Positions 1 through 10,692 of a stretch of 58,000 nt of DNA are shown here, piece by piece. The first letter of the stretch is position 1. Each line of letters starts with the position of its first letter. The stretch covers positions 2,465,497 through 2,523,496 of the forward strand of contig CM043964.1 in assembly GCA_014529385.2 (NCBI GenBank), given 5' to 3'. The stretch is from Adiantum capillus-veneris. Taxonomy: Eukaryota; Streptophyta; Polypodiopsida; Polypodiales; Pteridaceae. The notes beneath the pieces were generated by a model that was not told the DNA's origin, ran no database searches, and was given only the letters and a program-made list of their open reading frames with translations. The position numbers and the translations under genes are program-made.

Positions 1-129
1 GTGGAGTTGTGAGTGCAAATTAGCCAATTTGAAGGTTTTATTAGAGAGGTTAGGGGTGCTATTGAATCCCTGGGCTATAGAGAGGCAAACATTTTGTGTG
101 TTGGGTGTGTTCCCTATTCCCCCTATCCA
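1..129 (+). repeat. RE-A 5' LTR, 3' end only
   Basis: These bases align with 13238-13365 with only a few differences. Similarity stops at the shared CTATCCA/CTCTCCA end, so this is the end of the 5' LTR. The bases just after it (TCTTCTGGTGCCCCCACTG) could contain the primer-binding site, but I cannot assign a tRNA. Confidence 0.6.
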
Positions 130-256
130 TCTTCTGGTGCCCCCACTGAGGAGTTGTCTGATGCTCTGATTTGAGGTTTGAATCGGTATTTTTTAGCCGA
201 CAAAGTGGTTGGCTGATATTCAAGGTGTTTGATGGTCGATTTTGAAGCTGACAGAG

Positions 257-1024
257 ATGGTGGAGCCAGGTTTTGGCCCCATATTTACGGGTGTCGAATA
301 TCCTGAGGATTGGTTGGCAGATTTTGAGTTATGGTTGTTGTCGATGCATATGACGGATGCAAAAAAGTTGTAGACGGTGCCACTGTTGATGCGAGGACGG
401 GCCAAGGTGTGGTTCGATGGTTTAAAGAGCAATGATTGAAAATCATGGTGGAGATTGCAAAGTCAATTTTTGGAGCGGTTTCGGGAAGTGGTTACAATAG
501 AAGAAGCCGATACAAGGCTGAAGGCGATATGCCAGGATGTAAGTAAAGATTTCTCCATTTTCATTGAGCAGTTTGAAGCTTGTTGGAAGCAGTTAGAGTT
601 TGCTACTGGGGTCAAAAGAAACCAGTATTTGAAGTTGTTGAAGCTGCTAGAGTGCTTGCATCCGAGGATCAAAGAAAAGGTGGAAGACGGTGCGGATACC
701 TATGAAGACATGCTCTATCTAGCAAAGATGAAGAGCGGGAAGGTGAAGTGAAAGCTGGAGCTGGGCATGCTAAAGCCAGCAGATTATATGCATGTTGTCG
801 AGATAGAAAAGTGCTATTTGGTCCAACCAAAGGTGATTCCAATTGTTCAAAGTGCAAATCCTGTTGAGGTAAGACCTACTGTTGGTTATGTTCCTTGGAG
901 ATTTCTAGTATGTGAAGTGTCTGTGCCGAGGATGGACAAGCTTGTCAACGAGGAGAAGATCCATGTTGAGGTGAACAGAGATGGCAAAGTGGTAAGCAGA
1001 AGAGGAGGTTCCGATGCAAGTTGA
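257..1024 (+). pseudogene. RE-A gag (capsid) pseudogene
   Basis: A single reading frame from the ATG at 257 runs to 1024 and is broken by four in-frame stops: a TAG in the 370s, a TGA in the 430s, a TGA at 749-751 and the final TGA at 1022-1024. The first part resembles the retrotransposon gag capsid fold: an EYPEDWLADFELWL stretch, then RGRAKVWFDGL, then SQFLERFREV followed by a helical region up to about 700. These are the usual landmarks of the plant Retrotrans_gag family, whose product would form the cytoplasmic virus-like particle. No zinc knuckle follows. The stops are compatible with C-to-T changes (CAG to TAG, CGA to TGA). Identification as gag is fairly secure; the finer lineage is not. 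Confidence 0.55.
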
Positions 1025-2900
1025 AGAAGTAAAGCATGTTCTTGTGGAAATTTTGCATGAAAAGGTAGCATAATGCAATTGGGTTGCAGATACTGAGGGT
1101 TCAGAAGCTGATGAAGAAAGTGAGCAAAGTCAGGATGATGGTAAAGCTTTTGTGGAGCAACAAGCGGATGAAGATGCATATACAGAATCGGTTTATGATG
1201 CCAGTGATGATGAGGATATAAGCTCGTGTAGCTGGGAGACAAGCAAAGAGAATAGAGAGGATGAGTCCACATCCTATGACGAGGAGACGGAGTCTGATGA
1301 ACATGAGCTGGTAAAGTTAAAGTTGCCCTCTTATATGTTTGATGATATGGTAGTAGCCCATGTGCAAGAAGAGCAGGAAACAGAGCAAGCTGAGATGCTG
1401 GATGAAAACCAAATGGAGCAGTCTAGGCCTATAGATGATGATATGCAGGTAAAGGTGGTGTGTGGTGCCATGCTAATGGCTGTGCTGATGAAAGTAGCGG
1501 TGGAATTTGCCATGGCGGTGAAACAAGTGCAGAATTTTGTTAGAAGAGATAGAGCAGTCGTGCCTATGAAGGAAGAGAGTTTCTCTCGTCCCAGGAAGAT
1601 CCTAATGCAGTGGTAGAAGAGGTGATTGAAGAACAGGGGATTGAAGCTGAAGAGTAAGAGGTGTTGATCGACCTTGAAGGGTCGGTTGAGGAGGAAGGCT
1701 TCAATGATGTTGGAATTGAGTGTGTGGCCAAAGAGGAGATTATGATTTCAAAAATGGTGGAGATTCCGATGCAGCAGACGTATCCAATGGTGGAAAAAGA
1801 AGAATCCCAGGTAGTGGCCTTGCTTCCATTGAAGGTGCGTAAGCTATGGTTGATGAATATAGTGGTAGATACGGCTATGTGGTGGATGTTTCAGCAGATG
1901 CAGGGGTCTGTGATGGAGGACTCCACTTTATTTAGATGGGAGGGAGGGTCAGACATGTGTTGGAACTTGGTGTCAGGTGGGCTATGGGTAGCATACACAC
2001 ATGATGGTCAAGGTGTTGCGGTACGGCACTATGGCGAGCAGTTACAAATGGGTGAAGGATATCCACGGTAGGTATTTGATCCAGGTGGAAGCTATATGCT
2101 ACAGGGGGTTGGGTAACCCACTTGAAGGTTTGGCAGTAGGGTGTAACAAAACTGTGTACGTATGGTTTTGGTTTTCTCATAGTGTTTGCGAGGTTTTGCA
2201 GTTAAAAGTGGAATAAAGCTCTTATGTGGTTGAGCATAAACGCTCAACTAGGGGGTGGGCAATGATGGTACAGCCAAAGTGTGTCGACCATAGAAGATGG
2301 CATGGGTAGATATATGTAGGCTAGCAGAAGCATGGCAAAAGGCTAGAGCAGCTAGGAAGATCATGGGCTCACAGGTAGCTGTGGAGGTGTATGACTGATG
2401 CGATTTATAGACGAATAAGGGCTCCATAAGGGGATAAGGTGGAGAGCAGATGAAGGAGATTTGAGACGCAGTCTTTGGGTCTAGGAATGTAGAGCTTGAA
2501 GTGCTAAAGGAGCAAGTCCACATGGTTGAACAAACGGAGCTATGGAGCTCAAGATATTGAAGGTTGAAGGTTTAGTATGTTGCAGGTCCTTTCCGGACAG
2601 GGCAGTTGGGGACAGGTGGTACAAGTGAAAGTCAGGGTACACGTGTGTAGTGCTCAAATTATGGAGCCTACCCATCTTTTCAAGTTGTAGATTGGAGTTA
2701 TAGATTGCAAGTTATGGCCAGTTGAAATTTTACCGAGGGCTAGGTTGGTGCCCACCTTACCACATGGAGAATTGTGCAATTTGGCATCTTTTGAGCCTCG
2801 ATGAGGTTCTAAAGCAGGGTATGCATCATACGGACTCAGCAAGAACTGACACCTCGCCAAACGAAGAAGCGGTGGGTGAAGATATTGAAGACTAAACTTG
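1025..2900 (+). other. RE-A internal region, degraded acidic coding remnant
   Basis: The open stretches at 1152-1616 and 1661-2071 are rich in Asp, Glu, Ser and Met and lie in different frames. I recognise no domain. Later sequence up to about 2900 is choppy in all frames. It probably held the C-terminal gag or an accessory ORF of RE-A. No RT, RNase H or integrase motif is visible. Confidence 0.4.
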
Positions 2901-4013
2901 GGAGGTGCTTTGCAGACGGGGATACAGATGGTTTTGTTGGGTTTTGGCGGCTTCAGATAACAAACTCGGAGGAGTCCAAAGGGAGTAAGGTTGTCATAGC
3001 TTGTAGTCAACATGGTGGTGGAGACTTAGCACAGCTTTGTGGCTCGATAAATGGATCACCAGGGGCCAATGGGCAGGCACGACAAGTTGGGGAAAAACAA
3101 GGTTTTTTTTCAAAAAAAACTGGTTTTTTGGTTTTTTCAAAAGCCTTAGAAGGCTTGAGCCTGGGAGTGCCACGTGGCAGCATAAAATCCCACATGCAGG
3201 GCTTAATGGTGATTTGCAGGTGTATAAAGCTTAGGGCGTGTCCCCCTTGTGTAATGTGGTGATGAGAGAGAGAGATCTCTTATTGTGAGGCTATGGTGTC
3301 ACCTGTCGGTTCTGCGTTGGGGCGTTGCTGTTGGTGCCGCGCGGTGGCGCTACCGTCCACACGGCAGATTTTGGAGGACAAGACGGTGCGGCGGTGGTGC
3401 CCGCTGGTCGGCAGCGGTTTGTACAATGGTGATGTGGTGCCCACTAAGAGTTCGTTTCCACGGCCCCAATTTTGGAGAAGGCAAAGAAGCCCCCCCTGCC
3501 CCCCAATAGCGATGTAGCTATTGCTTCATGGGGAGGGCTCCCGTAGTGAATAGATAGAGGGAGAGTTCGAGGGCTTCAAGAGGAAAACCAAAGGGGGAAA
3601 TCTTGCCAGTAGACATGTAGAAGAGATAGAATGAGAGTGCAAAATATTGAAGGGGCATGGCCAAGAGACCTATCCGGCCAGTGGAGGGTAGGAGAAGATA
3701 GAGAGAGAGTTCAAAGGCTTCAAGGGCTAATGCAAAGGTTGCCCATGGTAAAGAAAGAGAAAGAAGCCGAACAGTGCAAGTCTACCGGGACGCCGTACTG
3801 AGCGGACAAAGCAAGGTGTGCATCATGCAAAGATTGCCAAAATAGACTATTCCAGGTGCAAGCAATGTAAGGAAATTCCAAATGCAACTGCAAGTGAAGT
3901 CTACGAGATGGGAGCTTCCCCATTATTTCTTTTTAGGTCTCCTAGACACACCCCTATAAAGAAGGTAGACGTTCATTTTTTGAGGTCTTTGACCAAGGTG
4001 GCTTTTTTGCCAG
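2901..4013 (+). repeat. RE-A 3' LTR, left part (start uncertain)
   Basis: This stretch precedes the RE-B insertion and continues at 12915-13365, whose end matches window bases 1-129. A TATA-like TATAAA lies at 3223-3228, followed by purine and GA-rich sequence, as in an LTR U3/R region. The true start cannot be fixed because the matching part of the 5' LTR is outside the window. A G/C-rich stretch at 3330-3420 and a T/A homopolymer tract near 3103-3140 are included. Confidence 0.4.
4009..4013. repeat. Target-site duplication GCCAG of RE-B (left)
   Basis: GCCAG at 4009-4013 is repeated at 12910-12914 directly after the 3' LTR of RE-B. This is a perfect 5-bp duplication typical of LTR retrotransposon integration. 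Confidence 0.85.
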
Positions 4014-4332
4014 TGTTACCCCTCACGGCTTACGGACACCATATCACCTACGACGGATGTTGTATTATTTACTTGGTAGAGTCAGGTACCGGGCTTGTCG
4101 GTCCAATAGGAAAAGGGTAAGAGTGATCGCGGATGAGAGGGGCACTCTAACTAGAACATTCAAGGGATTAGTTGGCTAAACATGGGCACCCCAAGTGTGA
4201 ATGGGGCGAGCTCATATAAAAGTCAACTAAACCTAAAATTCACTCATTCTCTCATTTGTGCAATTGAAGAGTGCTCTCGCTCCATCTCCATCTTCTTCTT
4301 CTTCATCTCCTTGTGTGTGTGTGTGTATGCGT

Positions 4333-4363
<31 letters not shown>

Positions 4364-4606
4364 TGTGCGATCGAGCATTGCAGGGGCACGACGGCGGCGC
4401 GAGGCGGTTGAGCGGGGCGTAGCGGCCTCTCCCTCTTCTTCGTGGCGAGGAATCCTCCACGACAGGAAGCGCAGAGCAGTGAGTGATACACCAACGCCAT
4501 CTTTGAGCTTACTAGTTTAGTCTTGTTGTGTGCTTGGAGCCATTTGTGGCTCGCACACAGTGTATTGGCAATTTCCTTGCATTGACACGTGCGACATATG
4601 CGAACA
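4014..4606 (+). repeat. RE-B 5' LTR
   Basis: 593 bp, starting TGTTACCCC and ending CGAACA. It pairs with 12337-12909 (573 bp). The promoter TATAAA is at 4215-4220. GT and GA microsatellites at about 4312-4364 probably lie in the R or 5' untranslated part. Small indels around the microsatellite explain the length difference from the 3' LTR. Confidence 0.85.
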
Positions 4607-4610
4607 TTTT

Positions 4611-4628
4611 TGGCACCATTTCCGGGGA
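4611..4628 (+). promoter_or_regulatory. RE-B primer-binding site (tRNA-Asp-like)
   Basis: TGGCACCATTTCCGGGGA follows the 5' LTR after four T residues. It differs from the tRNA-Asp complement TGGCGCCGTTGCCGGGGA at a few positions. RE-G has a differently mutated version at 40772-40789, and both are compatible with an ancestral tRNA-Asp primer. Confidence 0.65.
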
Positions 4629-5363
4629 ATGCCATACACTAAGCTTGAATGGAACTCTGTGCTTCTTTCATGGTGCAATTTCAATTGTAGGAAAGGTAAG
4701 GAAGGAGGGTGTGTGTGTTGAGAAGAAGGATTTTGTGTTACTACTGTGTATTTTTTTTGTTAATGGAGTTTTCAAAGGTACTGTGTGTTTTCTCTGTGTA
4801 AGGTGTTAGTATTACGGTTGTTAATTTTGTGTAATGTAATGTACAGTAAGAAGGAAGTAGATCTATGAGAGCTAATAGAGTGTGTTAGTGTGTAACAATA
4901 GGTGTATTAGTTGGAAGTAGGTACGTAGAGTGTGTGTGTGTGTGTGCTCTTGCGCAGGCCACGGCGACCTTATCCTTATAAAAATTTTATTTAAAGAATT
5001 TTTTAAAAAAAATTTAAAGATAGGACCGGGATCGGGAATATCTCCCAGACCCAAGCCCAAGCTCACGCTCAGGCTTAGGCCTCAGTCGCCTTTTAGAATT
5101 ACGAATTTTAGCTTCACACTTAGCTAAAAATCGATTTTTTGAGGACCAACGGAGCTTCAAGTGACCGAACGTTGTGCTATTAAGCACAACGTGACCCTCT
5201 GAGTGATACGCTCATTTTTTAGCTATCACACACTTTAATCAAAAAAAGAAATCATTAAAAAACATTAAAAACGTTAAAAAAAACGAGTGAAAATAGATGC
5301 CTAAAAAAGTAAGCGGTTAACCTTCGAGGTTATTCGCCGACGCTTGTAGGTTGTCAAAGGCAC
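4629..5363 (+). other. RE-B untranslated leader
   Basis: No convincing ORF. It contains a GT run at about 4929-4946, an A/T-rich stretch near 4978-5020 and a strong inverted repeat at 5169-5192. The gag ATG follows at 5364. Confidence 0.6.
5169..5192 (+). repeat. Perfect hairpin in RE-B leader
   Basis: ACGTTGTGCT and AGCACAACGT are perfect inverted 10-base arms separated by the four bases ATTA. This would form a 10-bp stem with a tetraloop in the RNA leader, 170 bases before the gag start. Only one arm-like remnant is seen in RE-G. Confidence 0.6.
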
Positions 5364-8300
5364 ATGCATCTACGTTATGGTCGTGTGCTAGAGACGGAGC
5401 AACTAGAGAGAATTTCAACTTACTCAAGTTCTCAATATCCACCTACCTTAGGTTCCGGGCCCTTGGCGGGGACCCAAGGTAGTACAAACCAAGACCCGAA
5501 CATAGCGGCTAGTGACTCTTCCTCTGATTACGACGTCATGGAGGGTTTCCCAATGCCTAATCCCGATAGCTCAAGCCAATACATGCATGCCATGGATCCA
5601 TGGTCCAGTTCGAGTGTGCTTAGCCGCTTGAAGGAAACCTTTAGTAGAGCTACTCGCTCCGAACATGGAGCTAATGATGTAAATGAGAGGGGTGGGGAAG
5701 TAAATTCTCCATTCGTGAACAACGTATACCCTATACCCTTAGAGAATGTGCACGTGAATACTTCATTCACTGCACCTCCTGACTCTTCAGAGTTATTTCC
5801 CTCCGAGGTCATATTACCCGATGGTATAAGCCTTGCCGAAGTGCAAGAGGTTGAGCGGTATATCCTTGCAGTGAGGGAAAAGGAAGTCGAGAGCTTACGC
5901 AAGGCGGAGCAATGAAGAGAGTTAAAAGCGAAAGCCCCTATGTCAATATCCTTGCTAAGAGAGCAGTCGAGTGCTCCTGACTTAGCAACCGCTAAGGGCC
6001 AACCCCTAGAAAGCAACATTACATCTAGCTCAAAGGACACCCCTAGCACCTCAATCCTAGATGGAGTGTTCTTAAATGAGAACTGGGAGTACGAACTACA
6101 AACAGAAACTCTAACCGACCTATACATAGGTCACACCTATCACGTGAGGTGGTTAAACGTCCTACAATGCGCAATGGGCGCTACTAGTGTGGAGGATCAA
6201 CAACAAAGAGTTTGTGAGGTCATCCATAGGGTCATTGAGTTAGAGAGACAAAACAAGGGGATCAACATACCTTCAATGGGGTCTCATGGATTCTTAGATA
6301 CAAGAAAGGCTAAACAACCGACCTTATCACAAATGGAGACTCCCTTGGTAAGTCTGATGGATCCTCCATATGTTGTTTCTCCAGGGGTCTCAGTGCAATC
6401 TGAGCCCACGAGTGATAGCTTCACCTTTCCAAGTCTAGCTCATCTTTCCCTTGATGACACCACGGCTACCATGCCTACCCCAATGATGGGCATGCCGAGC
6501 AACATGCCATGGACCTCATTTGTTAGTAAAGCACCACTACCTGGTATCTCAATGCCTGCAACAGTACCTACAAGTGTGTACCAATCGTATGCACCTATGG
6601 GTCATCGCACTCATGTAGTCCCTACCCCTCCCATTGTTTCAACAACCTATGCTCCACAACCACAATACCCAAGTTCTTATTTCCATGGGACTATACCGGC
6701 TAGCATTAGCATGTCACATCTGACGTCTGCTATGCCTAGGGCCACACATATGAACTTTGGGCCACCACATGGCACAGCACCGCACCAAACATGGAACCCA
6801 AGGGCTTACTATGCACCAAGCCCAATGCCAATACCTACTCCCCATGTAGTCTCTGTGGCGCCTTCACCCACGGTGCCTGCTCACTTAGGTGACTTGGCAA
6901 CATTTGCTCAAGCTATTGGTCGATCTATTGCTGAGAATATGCGTAACACGCCTGATAGAGAGTCTAGAAGTAAGCCAGTACAAATAGCCAAGCTCACACA
7001 AAAATTTAGTGGAGACAGGGATGTGAGAAAGCATATTGAAGTGTTTGAACAAATATGCAATTCTCTAGGAGAACACAATGACCTGCATAAGAGTAATGCT
7101 TTAAGCCTAACATTAAGTGGAAAGGCAGGGGATTGGTATAGAACCCTAAGGGTGGAAGAAAACACGATTTACCCTACTCTGAGGAGACTGTTCTTGAAAG
7201 AATATATATGAGAGGGAGTGCTTTGGGGTGTATCCTCTCAGCTCTAGAAAGCCCAACGAGAGGAAGGAGAGTCGGTGAGAGACTTTATTAGTCGCTTGAA
7301 CCATTTGAATTCTCGTTGGTAATCCAAATGAGCGCTTCAACAATAACCAATTGCTTGATAGATTCATTAGGGGATTACGACATGAGGATATCTACAATGG
7401 CCTAGTCATTAGAGGTATCACCACTTGGGAAGCAGTCACCACCAATGCGATCCAATTGGAGGATAATTTAATGCTTCAAGGAGAAAGAGTGTCTGTTGAG
7501 CCTAAATCTATTAGCTCGCAAGCATTAGGGCATCAGCCAATGACCTTAAAGCCTATTGCTAAGGAGCCAAAGATATGTGAGATGACTTTAGCATATCTCA
7601 CCAAGGCTATTCAAGAGAGTCTTAGAGAAAATCGTGCTCCGCAAAACAATCATATGTATCCAAGAAGGGAGCAACAATGGTGCTCAGTATGCTATGAACC
7701 GCATAGTACCAAGGAATGCCCTACTTTTAAACTAAACTTCAATGGGAATTGCAATGCATGTGGAAGGTATGGTCATCAAGCTAAGGATTGCATAGTATTA
7801 AAGCGCGCAATGGCCAATAGACCAACCTTAGCATGGACAGACACACCTTGAGTGCCTGCATTGATGCAGGGCCCACCTCTTGAACAAACAGCACAACACA
7901 TGGTCCCTAGGGCCCAAAATTTTGTTCAAACAACACCCTTACCACCTCCAATGCTGGGACCACAACCACCACATCCGAGAATCACTTCTGTGAATCAAGC
8001 GGGTTGTGAGTCATCTATTGCTTGTTTGGAAGGCTGTGAGGAAGATATAGATCCTAATATTGCCTATGGGATGGATGTGCTTGAAGAAAGTCCACAATAC
8101 TACATGGAGGACTATTGGGGACAAGTCAAACCTGTATATCAAGTAGCTGCTCTTGCGGCAAGAGGTCAAAATATCAATTACACTGCTAAGAGACCACCTC
8201 TTCAATGCTATGAGTGTGGAGGTCCGCATCCTGTAGCCGAGTGTCCTATTAGGCTACAAAAGAATGCCACACTAATGCAAACCAATCAAGCGAGCACGTC

Positions 8301-9222
8301 TACAATGCCAATACTCATGTGTAATCGATGTGGCATAGATCATTTGATTGCCCAATGTCCAAATAATCTAAATGCACCGAAGATCACACCATTAAACTTG
8401 ATTGAAGTTATCGAGGAGCCATCACAAAGTACACATGTGGTACCAGTAAACATACTCACTCGATCGATGCTCCAAAAACAAAATTATATCCTTGAGGAAA
8501 GAGACACGGCATCAATTGCCCAATCTTAGAAAAAGAAGAAAACACGAAGGAAGAAATCGCAAAAAGTAGCAAAGTTAGACCGTAGTTCAAAGACCAACAT
8601 AGGGACTGGTGACGACCCCGTATATATGAACGACGCTGAAGAAGATTCTGATTCAGATGAAACCATGGAGACCAAAATGACCACTAAGATAGAAACCAAC
8701 AAGGAAAATCTTCATGAGCCACAATGGCCAGGATCCAAGAAGAATATAGGAACTTATCCAAACCCTACAGAGGAGATTGAGCAAGTCAAGCAATTAAGGA
8801 GTTTGGTAGAAGATACCCAAAGGGTTCTAGAACCAGCACCTAGGCAGATCTAGATTACAGACACCGTGTTCCCTATGCAACAACAACCTCACCAAGTCCA
8901 TAGACCCTTAGCCATACCTAGTGTCATCCAAGAAGAAAGTGACTTAAAGTCATGGGAAAGTGGGCGTACTCACTTCTTGATGGAAAGAATGTTTACAGAG
9001 GGACTACTTGATCCTATCGAAGAAATGGAGATCCCATCTTCCCCATGTCAAGGGACTGAAGTCCAAAAGGTGTCGTTAAACATTGCCAAATTGATGGATG
9101 TCATGTCTTCAGAAGTTAGAACCACCATCATGTCCAAACTATATAAAGGCCCTGAGCTTGTCTCAGCTCTTTGAGCCTTCCTCAATGGAGAACTAAAGTT
9201 TGGGCTACCACAATTTGCCCAG
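5364..9222 (+). pseudogene. RE-B gag with capsid domain and four zinc knuckles (broken)
   Basis: The ATG at 5364 opens a gag polyprotein. An N-terminal acidic/Ser-rich region and a long Pro-rich stretch (about 6330-6900) lead to a capsid-like core at about 6970-7380 (QKFSGDRDVRKHIEVFEQI, GKAGDWYRTL). Four knuckles follow: one CX2CX3HX4C near 7681, one canonical CX2CX4HX4C near 7755, and CX2CX3HX4C at about 8206 and 8320. Breaks are a TGA at 5913-5915, stops near 7209 and 7249, a one-base shift near 7320, a TGA at 7849-7851, a TAG at 8527-8529, a TAG at 8851-8853 and a TGA at 9172-9174. Comparison with RE-G shows Arg or Gln at most of these positions, so C-to-T decay explains them. The product would coat the element RNA in virus-like particles. 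Confident as gag. Confidence 0.8.
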
Positions 9223-9950
9223 ATGGATGGATTTGGGGAGATACCAATAGAGGAGGAACACTTAGATCCACAACCTAACCTAGATGAGAACCTTGTTATA
9301 GAAATACCTCTTAACAAGTTGGGACAATACTTTGAGGGTGATGAATCCAATGCGACCATACCAATCACTACTAAGGGATTAACTGTGAAGGGAATCCTTG
9401 ATGGTGGCGTTGGGGTTAGCATTGTGACTTAAAATTGTTGGGAAACTATGGAAAGACCTCACCTTGCGACCACAACCATAGTAGTGAAGATGGCCAATGG
9501 GTCTATTGTTAAACCTATTGGGATGCTAGAAGATCTCAAGATCAAGGTCTTTGGACATAAAATAAGGATTACCTTTATTGTTATCGATTTCTCCAAACAC
9601 ACTGTGGCATCGGAGATGATCTTAGGACGTCCTTTCATGAGGGAAGCAAAAATGGTGCATGACTGGTCTAAAAACCATGTCTACTTGCAGTTCCAAGATT
9701 CTGTCATTCGAGTGGATCTTGTGACTGGTCGAGCACATCCTCTAGGAAACAGGTTTATAATTGATCATAGATCTGACACCACAGTTCACTCAGCCCCATT
9801 GCAATATTGTTACACGTGTAAAGCATACACCGATGTTGGGGAAGATTCTCCTTATATGGATGTACTACCTGGGATGACTGAGTTGGACAATGTGGATTGG
9901 GTCCACCTAGCAGCAACCATAGACACTTGGGGAAATAGGGGGACGACCTG
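9223..9950 (+). pseudogene. RE-B retropepsin-like domain with DGG in place of DSG/DTG
   Basis: The frame continues from gag. PLNKLGQYFEGDE leads into a retropepsin fold: GILDGGVGVSIV at 9394-9429, a MANGSIVKPIGMLEDL strand, TFIVIDF and the conserved ILGRPFM near 9620. The catalytic triplet Asp-Ser/Thr-Gly is Asp-Gly-Gly (GAT GGT GGC at 9400-9408), and the RE-G copy also has DGG. Known retropepsins use D-S/T-G, so activity is doubtful. A stop (TAA, 9430-9432) just after the motif corresponds to Lys in RE-G. After the protease, a DWVHLAATIDTW segment (9895-9930) resembles WTHILATLDV in RE-J. Confidence 0.7.
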
Positions 9951-10692
9951 GGTAACACCAGAGGGGGATGAAATGTCCATACCCTTAAATATGCTACAAG
10001 CAATGCATATAGCTTCTGACAAGACTCATCCTCATATAACAAAGAAAACATACAAGTGGGTCCCTAAATCTTCTTTAGCGACCATGGCTAGTGGTAAAAA
10101 ACATAAGCCTTGTAAGAAACATACCACTCGCCCCAAAAAATGTAAGAAAACGTGGTGTTGGATTCCTAAACGACTATTGGAAGCCCAAGGCTACTATGAA
10201 GGAAATGATCAAATCTGGGTGCCAAAACGTAGATTGTGTTCTTATTTGTCACCTGACCCATGTGTGCCCAATCCCGTAGCTCCAAAACGAATTGATGATC
10301 GCGAAAAGAAAAAAATCACAGAATGCTACACACCTGCTCTAGAGCTAGTTTGGGCACCAAAGAAAGAACGATTCGTTCCACCTAGATCAGGAAGGGGGGA
10401 GTCCCATGAAGCTTCTAGCTCCTCATATAATGCATCCATCGAGGTAAAAGCTTCTCCACAGCCTCCACCTACAATAGTGGACCTCCATAAAGTTACAAAG
10501 GAATCCACACCTCCCAGTGTTCAAGAATCACCTGATGAACAACTTCAAGTTCGATCCTGGGAGAGTACCTTACCACCCTTGCAACTCGACAAGGCACCTA
10601 AGGTAATAGAAATCTACTGGCAAAAATCCTCACCTATTACCAACTGGAACAATTGGTTTCAAAGGGTGAGGAGCGCATTTCAAACTGTATGA
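9951..10692 (+). pseudogene. RE-B WVPK/QGYY-repeat protein region
   Basis: This is the C-terminal part of the ORF starting at 9448. It is basic and Trp-rich, with short repeats: YKWVPK near 10055, TWCWIPKRLLEAQGYYEGN near 10150 and QIWVPKRR straight after, then LVWAPKKERFVPP near 10350. The end is Pro/Ser-rich and closes with NNWFQRVRSAFQTV. The same repeat type occurs in RE-D (about 31955-32460) in the same order after a protease-like domain. I do not know this family. It sits where RT would lie in an autonomous element. RNA or nucleic-acid binding is a guess based only on charge and Trp/Tyr content. Confidence 0.6.

Noticed and set aside
886-1272. Antisense ORFs over RE-A gag and the acidic region
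   Set aside because: His/Pro/Leu-rich shadow frames of purine-rich coding sequence.
3285-3517. Overlapping Arg/Trp-rich ORFs in the RE-A LTR
   Set aside because: Two frames are open over the same G/C-rich LTR stretch; no domain and no second copy to test.
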